NCBI RefSeq assembly: GCF_006335125.1
Contig: NZ_VDMO01000005.1
Coordinates: 62,001 to 126,000, forward strand
Reading direction: 5' to 3'
Length of the DNA stretch: 64,000 nt
Source of the DNA: Deinococcus radiopugnans ATCC 19172
Lineage (GTDB): Bacteria; Deinococcota; Deinococci; Deinococcales; Deinococcaceae
Shown: positions 59,319-64,000 of the stretch, in pieces
Layout of the letters: every line of letters starts with the position of its first letter
Numbering within the stretch: position 1 is the stretch's first letter
Position numbers and translations under genes: made by a program
The notes under the pieces: model-generated
Database searches by the model: none
Told to the model about the DNA's origin: nothing
The model's input: the letters and a program-made list of their open reading frames with translations, nothing else

Positions 59319-60767
59319 TCATTGAGATGGTGTCAATGCAATTTTTGCAGAGGCGTCCCGAACCTTCTCTTCTTGCGGAGCATGATGTCCTGCAGTTGGG
59401 TGATCCGGTGGGATTTCCAGGCGATTTGCACCAGTGGCAAAATCATTTCGGAACAGGGCTGCCCGAATCGCTGAAAAGGCCCTCAAAAGATTGGGGTACT
59501 TACTCAACGTGGGTCTCAATTCCAGATACTCATCGTGTTCTTGGTAAATCATGTGCTCGTCGTCCGCCTGCCGCCGTCCCTGCTTGCGGCCGCCCGCCCG
59601 GTCACTGTGGTCCTCGATCCAGCGGCACAGCGAGGCCCAGCCCTGCGTCCCGACGCGCAGCCCAGTCAACGACTCGAGCTCGGCGGCGTTGGCCACCACG
59701 ACGCTGTGACCGTCCTCGCCGTAGACGATGGTGAGGCGGGCGTAATACTGGGTCATCCCGCCGCCCTCGTGCTCCTCGCGGACGCTGAGCACATCGCCGT
59801 GGAAATAGCGTCCGGTGTGACGTTGGGTGCGGGTCCGGTCCAGTTCACGCTGGGCGGCCAGCGCAGTCAGCCGCAGTTGCTGCACTTGGAAAGCCAGGGT
59901 GAGCGCGTGATCTGCCTTGCCGGTCACCAGCATCTGGCAGGCTTCCAGCGCCAGGGGGTAAGCCTGGGTCAGGGTGTCCTGGGCCAGGGCGTGCAGCTCG
60001 CTGGGCTTGAGCGCGGTATTGCTGCCTGCCTCTGCCCCGCCAACGTCGCGCAGGCCCAGACCGATGAGCTGTCCCAGGACGCCGCGCACGCCGGCAGCCT
60101 CGCGCTCGGCTTCGCTCAAGTCGCGCACCTCGCGGTCTGAGAGGAAGTATCGGCGGTGGATGCATTTGGCAATGCTGTTGGTCATGGCCCGCTGCTCTTG
60201 GTCCAATCGTTCCACGTCGGTGTTCAGGGTGGGCGGGGACAGGGGCTGCGCTTTCGGCTGACCTCTCCCACCCCTGCCCGGTGGCTGCGCGGCAGTCTGC
60301 GCCTCTGCCTGTGCGGCCTCCAGCAGCACACGAGCGACGTCGAGCTTGGCCGCCTTCTCACTGCCCTTTGGGGCCACCATCCCGGCCAGTTGCCGGGCGC
60401 GGGCTTCACTGTCCTGCTGCTGTGCTGGGCTCGTCTCCCCCCGCAGCGCGGTCACCAGGCGTGTCCAGGCGGGGCGGCTGCGGGCGTCAGTCAAGAAGGC
60501 AGGGGTGTCTGCCTTGGGTGACGTGCGGCGAAGATGCCTCAGCGGCGCGGTCAGCAGCGCGCCATCAGGAAACTCCAGGCGCACGCTGGGGGTCTTCACG
60601 TCGTCGCGAGGGGCGCGGCGTACGGTGGCGCGGCTGCCGGAGTGGGGGCGCATGGTGGGCGGCAGGTAATACACGGTTTCGCCCACCTTCAGGTTCAGCA
60701 GGGCCTTGGCCCGCCGGCGCTCGCGGACAATCTCGCGCATTTCTTCTCGGGTGGGCGCATCGGACAT
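59319..60767 (-). CDS. Unknown early phage protein, 482 aa
   Basis: Charged N-terminus with a beta domain (LKVGETVYYLPPTMRPHSGS, VRLEFPDGALLTAPLRHLRR) like small KOW/SH3-type modules that read DNA or RNA. The central third is helical, and the C-terminal third holds YYARLTIVYGEDGHSVVVAN, perhaps Mu-C-like in style, but this is weak. Coupled to the gene before it (TGATG). Position in the replication block suggests DNA metabolism. Confidence 0.55.
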   Translation of the reverse strand: MSDAPTREEMREIVRERRRAKALLNLKVGETVYYLPPTMRPHSGSRATVRRAPRDDVKTPSVRLEFPDGALLTAPLRHLRRTSPKADTPAFLTDARSRPAWTRLVTALRGETSPAQQQDSEARARQLAGMVAPKGSEKAAKLDVARVLLEAAQAEAQTAAQPPGRGGRGQPKAQPLSPPTLNTDVERLDQEQRAMTNSIAKCIHRRYFLSDREVRDLSEAEREAAGVRGVLGQLIGLGLRDVGGAEAGSNTALKPSELHALAQDTLTQAYPLALEACQMLVTGKADHALTLAFQVQQLRLTALAAQRELDRTRTQRHTGRYFHGDVLSVREEHEGGGMTQYYARLTIVYGEDGHSVVVANAAELESLTGLRVGTQGWASLCRWIEDHSDRAGGRKQGRRQADDEHMIYQEHDEYLELRPTLSKYPNLLRAFSAIRAALFRNDFATGANRLEIPPDHPTAGHHAPQEEKVRDASAKIALTPSQ

Positions 60768-61156
60768 CAGCGCACCTGACCTTCGAAGGGTTGCTCTTTC
60801 TGTTCCTGATCACGGCGCAGGTTTTCACGTGCCACCTCAGCCAGCGAGGGGCCACGCCGGGGGGCGTGGGCCGGGCCGTAGCGTTGGGCGTAGGTGTCCA
60901 GCGCCGCCTCGCCGAAGCCAGTCAACACGTAACCAGGGCCGTCCGGTCCCCACGTGACCCACTGGATGCGCCCGTCAGTTGACAGCACGCGTAAGAGGCC
61001 GCGCTGGTGGTCACTGATGGCCGCGCCTTCCTCCTGGGTCCACAGGCCGGAATCCTGCAAGGCATTCATGGTGGTTTTTGGAACGCCACTGAACACGGCC
61101 AGCAGGCGGTAGATGGGGGGCAGGTGGCGGTGGTGCTTTGGCTCTGGTTCGGTCAT
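60767..61156 (-). CDS. Small early protein, 129 aa
   Basis: MTEPEPKHHRHLPPIYRLLA and on, with WTQEEGAAISDHQRGLLRVL and SLAEVARENLRRDQEQKE; looks like a winged-helix-style small protein. ATG at 61156 has GGAGAG upstream and overlaps the nuclease stop. Confidence 0.55.
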   Translation of the reverse strand: MTEPEPKHHRHLPPIYRLLAVFSGVPKTTMNALQDSGLWTQEEGAAISDHQRGLLRVLSTDGRIQWVTWGPDGPGYVLTGFGEAALDTYAQRYGPAHAPRRGPSLAEVARENLRRDQEQKEQPFEGQVR

Positions 61157-61617
61157 GCGTTTCTCTCCTCCTGCTCGACGGCCAGCAGGTCTTCTAGGGT
61201 CCAGACCACCACCACCCGGAATCCTGCGGCGCGCAGGCGGGCGTGACACTCCAGTTGAGCGGCGCTGGGTTTGTTCCCAGGTTGTTTGAGTTCGGCAAAC
61301 CAGAGCCGACGCGGGGCGCGGTACAGGGTGAGGTCTGGCCAGCCTGCCGTGTACCAGATGGCCCCACCGCCAGCGCTGCCCTGCGGGCCTTCCTGGACGT
61401 CCCAGCCCAGCAGAATCAGTTGCTCCACCGCGTCGGCCTGGAAGGCCGCTTCGGAGGCGTAGCCGTTGCTGGCTGAACGTGGGAGGCCCCCGTCCGGCGT
61501 GCGGGCCGGGGCGGGGGTCTGGTGGTCAGGGAACAGGTGGGGGAACCGGCGCCGGTAGGCGCGCAGGAAGGCGTCGTCGAACGGGGTCAGAGCGGCACCT
61601 CTGCGCGTGGTTTGCAC
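61153..61617 (-). CDS. VRR-NUC domain nuclease, about 154 aa
   Basis: C-terminal 100 residues carry the VRR-NUC core: EAAFQADAVEQLILLGWDVQ, GWPDLTLYR, then FAELKQPGNKPSAAQLECHA and VVVVWTLEDLL. VRR-NUC nucleases of phages act on branched or recombining DNA. The start is unclear; GTG at 61617 is chosen, overlapping the gene before it. Confidence 0.82.
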   Translation of the reverse strand: MQTTRRGAALTPFDDAFLRAYRRRFPHLFPDHQTPAPARTPDGGLPRSASNGYASEAAFQADAVEQLILLGWDVQEGPQGSAGGGAIWYTAGWPDLTLYRAPRRLWFAELKQPGNKPSAAQLECHARLRAAGFRVVVVWTLEDLLAVEQEERNA

Positions 61618-61976
61618 GGCGTCAGTCGCCGGGCTGGTGTGAATAGCCACCAGCGCCACCACGGGCACAGCCTCACGGTCTGCACGGCCACCGCCTCGAA
61701 GCGGGCCAGCAGCAGAGTGGCCGCGTCCCACTCTGCCTCGGCCAGCTTCTGGCCCCGGTGGGGCCCGCGCAGCACCTTCTGGGTCTCAAGGTCATACGGC
61801 AGCAACAGGCAGGAGCCCGCCGCTGTATCGATATCGCCAGGGTCAATGATGGCCCCCAGACTGTTGATGGCCGCGAGGGACTGACGGCGCTGTTCCGGGC
61901 AGCGCGGGCAACCCGCCCAGTGCCTGTTCCCGCCCCGGCACAGGGAGCAGGGCAGGTCACTCCGGGGCACGGTCAC
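61587..61976 (-). CDS. Zinc-finger-like small protein, 129 aa
   Basis: N-terminal Cys pairs LPCSLCRGGNRHWAGCPRCP fit a zinc ribbon. The rest is helical (AEAEWDAATLLLARFEAVAV). GTG start. In the replication block; possibly a primase-helicase accessory, but this is inference. Confidence 0.55.
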   Translation of the reverse strand: MTVPRSDLPCSLCRGGNRHWAGCPRCPEQRRQSLAAINSLGAIIDPGDIDTAAGSCLLLPYDLETQKVLRGPHRGQKLAEAEWDAATLLLARFEAVAVQTVRLCPWWRWWLFTPARRLTPCKPRAEVPL

Positions 61977-62724
61977 GCTCTCCTTCCCACATGGCGCGGG
62001 CGTGCCGAATGGCGTCCCAGAACGTTTTGCGGACTGGCCCTTCGCGACGTTCGCCGCTGCTGCGGTCTGTGGCGATGACCTGCCAGCCCTCGACGGTGCC
62101 CAGCAGTTCTACCTGGGCCAGGGAACGCAGATCGTCCAGCCAGTCCACCGGCTTCACGTCGTCGGTGCCCTGGAAGTCGCGCCGGTCCTGGCTTCCGCGC
62201 CGCACCGCTGTGGCGAGGGCCGGGCCGCGCTGCTTGGGGGGCAGGCTGCTGTACGGCACCGGCTTCCCGGTATCGGGATGTTCGATATGCGCGCCTTCGG
62301 CCATGGCCCGGTTCACGTCGGCCACCGCCTGCACGTCGGCGCTGCTGGGATGGGCCTTGCCTGTGGTGGCGCGGGTCACGTCCAGCACGATCTGGTAGTC
62401 CTCTGGCAGCACGCCGCCCAGGGCGCGGGTGATGCGCTCAGGGGGCAGCGGCAGATTCAGGACAGCGAACTCGCCAGCAGCGGCGGCGTAGTCGATCAGC
62501 TGGTAGGCACGCGGGCGCGAGAAGCCGAAACGGGCCAGGGCGTATTGCTCGAAGCTGGCAAACTCGCCGCGGTACAGGCGAGCGTCGCGAATCTCGGTCA
62601 GGGCGCGCCCCGCAAGCAGGGCGGCGGACGCGCCGACCAGGACCTGTTCTTCGAGCTCGGCCAGTCGGGCGCGCTCGTCAGGGGACAAGGACTGCAGCAG
62701 ATCCGTTCGAGGGACAGCCGTCAT
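61957..62724 (-). CDS. ParB-like/DUF3102-style early protein, 255 aa
   Basis: A helical N-terminal part with GRALTEIRDARLYRGEFASF and YALARFGFSRPRAYQLIDYA (helix-turn-helix of the kind in phage ParB-like and DUF3102 proteins). The C-terminal part has DWLDDLRSLAQVELLGTVEG. ATG overlaps the helicase stop (ATGA). Likely a DNA-binding replication or partition factor. Confidence 0.65.
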   Translation of the reverse strand: MTAVPRTDLLQSLSPDERARLAELEEQVLVGASAALLAGRALTEIRDARLYRGEFASFEQYALARFGFSRPRAYQLIDYAAAAGEFAVLNLPLPPERITRALGGVLPEDYQIVLDVTRATTGKAHPSSADVQAVADVNRAMAEGAHIEHPDTGKPVPYSSLPPKQRGPALATAVRRGSQDRRDFQGTDDVKPVDWLDDLRSLAQVELLGTVEGWQVIATDRSSGERREGPVRKTFWDAIRHARAMWEGERDRAPE

Positions 62725-64000
62725 GCGGCCCACTCCGCCAGACTGGCAAACCGCACGAACGCACTCAGGAACTGGAGCCTGACCGTCCCGACCGGCCCAT
62801 GCCGCTGCTTACCGATAATGATCTCCGCAATGCCCTGCTGATCGGTCTGCGGGTTGTAATACTCGTCCCGGTAGATGAACATCACCACGTCCGCGTCCTG
62901 TTCCAGCGCGCCGGATTCACGCAAGTCGCTGAGCATGGGCCGATGGTTGGGCCGCTCTTCCACCTTGCGGCTGAGCTGGCTGAGCACCAGGAAAGGAATC
63001 CCGAACTCGCGGGCCAGTTGCTTCAGTGCCCGGCTGATCGTGCTGATTTCCTGCTGACGCTGATCACTGCCGCTCGTGCTGCCCGCATTCATCAGTTGCA
63101 GGTAATCGATGATGACCAGCCTCAGCGGCTTTTCCTTGTGTAGCCGACGCAGCTTGGAGGGCAGGGTTCGCAGGTGACTGTCGTTCGCCGCGTCATCCAG
63201 CAGGGTCAGCGGCAACTGGCCCAGGCGTTCGGCCTTCTGCTCGAAGCGGCTCTTCTGGGCCGGGGTCAGGTGGCCCCGGCCGAACATGGCCCCCTGCATG
63301 GCGGTGGCGTCAATGCTGGCTGCACTTGCCAGCAGGCGGACCACAAGCTGCTGGCGGGGCATCTCCAGACTCACCACTGCCACCTGCCCGGCGTCTCCCC
63401 GGTTCGCGAGTCCGGCGGCGACGTTCTCGCCGATGTTCAGTGCCAGACCGCTCTTGCCCATCGCAGGGCGCGCGGCCAGGATGTTCAGGGTGGACGGGAA
63501 CAACCCGCCGCCCAGCTGATCGTCCAGGTCATGAAAGCCAGTGGACAGGGGCGCAACGCCCTGACCGCTCAGCACGTCGCTCAGCACGTCCACCACCACG
63601 TCACCCACGCTGAACGCACCGAACTGCGCGGTGGTGTCCAAGTCTGCGCCGATCTGCGCGGCCTGGGCCAGCACGTCCTCAAGGGGCAGTTGGGCGTCGT
63701 AGGCCGTGCGCTGCAGCGCGCTGCTCTGGCGGATCAGTTCGCGCAGGGTCCACTTCTCACGTACGATCCGGGCGTAGTGCTCGGCGTACGCGGCAGTGGG
63801 CGTCTGGTCCCCCAGGCCGATCAGGTAGGCCACACCGCCCACCTCGTCCAGTTCTCCGGTGCGGGTCAGTTCGGTGTGCAGGGTGGTCAGGTCCAGCGGT
63901 GAACCCTGAGCCTGCAGGCGTTGCATGGCCACGAAGATCTTGCGGTGGCCTTCCCGGTAGAACATGCTGGGGGTCAGTTCAGCGATGGCCTCCAGGCTGA
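62721..64000 (-). CDS. dnaB: Replicative DNA helicase DnaB (5' end outside window)
   Basis: 426 residues visible. N-terminal primase-interaction helices, then RecA core: Walker A ILAARPAMGKSGLAL, Walker B LRLVIIDYLQLM, SQLSRKVEERPNHRPMLSDL and ADVVMFIYRDEYY with a final Arg-finger region. It unwinds DNA at the phage fork as a hexamer. The frame stays open to the window end. Presence of a phage DnaB fits a theta-type replicating temperate phage. Confidence 0.93.
   Translation of the reverse strand, partial: SLEAIAELTPSMFYREGHRKIFVAMQRLQAQGSPLDLTTLHTELTRTGELDEVGGVAYLIGLGDQTPTAAYAEHYARIVREKWTLRELIRQSSALQRTAYDAQLPLEDVLAQAAQIGADLDTTAQFGAFSVGDVVVDVLSDVLSGQGVAPLSTGFHDLDDQLGGGLFPSTLNILAARPAMGKSGLALNIGENVAAGLANRGDAGQVAVVSLEMPRQQLVVRLLASAASIDATAMQGAMFGRGHLTPAQKSRFEQKAERLGQLPLTLLDDAANDSHLRTLPSKLRRLHKEKPLRLVIIDYLQLMNAGSTSGSDQRQQEISTISRALKQLAREFGIPFLVLSQLSRKVEERPNHRPMLSDLRESGALEQDADVVMFIYRDEYYNPQTDQQGIAEIIIGKQRHGPVGTVRLQFLSAFVRFASLAEWAA

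Overview
The window looks like part of a Deinococcus-type chromosome: high GC, strong codon bias, class II GlpX, an FTR1 permease with a long exported N-terminal domain, and palindromic intergenic repeats of the Deinococcus kind. It carries a large, mostly intact siphophage-type prophage next to a tRNA-Leu gene. The organism is inferred from gene content and composition only; no database search was possible.

Region 1 (1-15.9 kb) is ordinary host chromosome. It holds a metallo-beta-lactamase-fold hydrolase (cut by the window edge), a MATE exporter, WrbA, a MarR-MFS exporter operon with a palindromic operator, 6-phosphogluconate dehydrogenase, a DUF1540 protein, an iron-uptake pair (FTR1 permease and imelysin-like protein) divergent from a three-cysteine Rrf2 regulator, GlpX, a frameshifted ParB-like gene, a nucleoside hydrolase and tRNA-Leu(CAA).

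Region 2 (15.9-24.7 kb) is accessory DNA directly downstream of the tRNA. It holds a decayed copy of a gene that is intact at 23.1 kb, a low-GC gene with a HEPN-like R-x4-H motif, an XRE regulator facing a near-consensus promoter with an operator inside it, a run of small unknown genes with a repeated ~70-bp leader, a membrane-anchored Mrr-type nuclease, an SH3 protein, a DUF2726 protein, an HD-GYP protein, and an AT-rich antitoxin plus Doc toxin pair in which Doc has a long C-terminal extension.

Region 3 (24.7-57.2 kb) is the late part of a long-tailed phage, almost all on the minus strand, so transcription runs from high to low coordinates. The order is ParB-methyltransferase, small terminase, large terminase, portal, proline-rich peptide, S49 protease with nested scaffold, decoration protein, major capsid, neck genes, major tail protein, tail chaperone with a -1 frameshift, gp10-like protein, a 2036-aa tape measure, tail-tip proteins, fibre proteins, a beta-helix lipoprotein and a lysis module (GH19 endolysin and small membrane proteins). 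Cargo genes interrupt this order at 25.9, 42.9 and 44.9 kb.

Region 4 (57.2-64 kb) holds a tRNA/tmRNA-like element, tandem small paralogues, two copies of a structured RNA element, and a minus-strand replication module (unknown 482-aa protein, VRR-NUC nuclease, ParB-like protein, DnaB helicase running off the window). No integrase is in the window, so the other prophage end lies beyond 64 kb.

The most notable points are: the identical heptamer GGGAAAA at the two places where a -1 shift is needed (tail chaperone and the Walker A motif of the large terminase); a portal gene whose only well-placed start is AUC; a three-copy RNA element with compensatory base changes upstream of capsid and early genes; and a cargo gene flanked by 30-bp direct repeats that duplicate a ribosome-binding leader.
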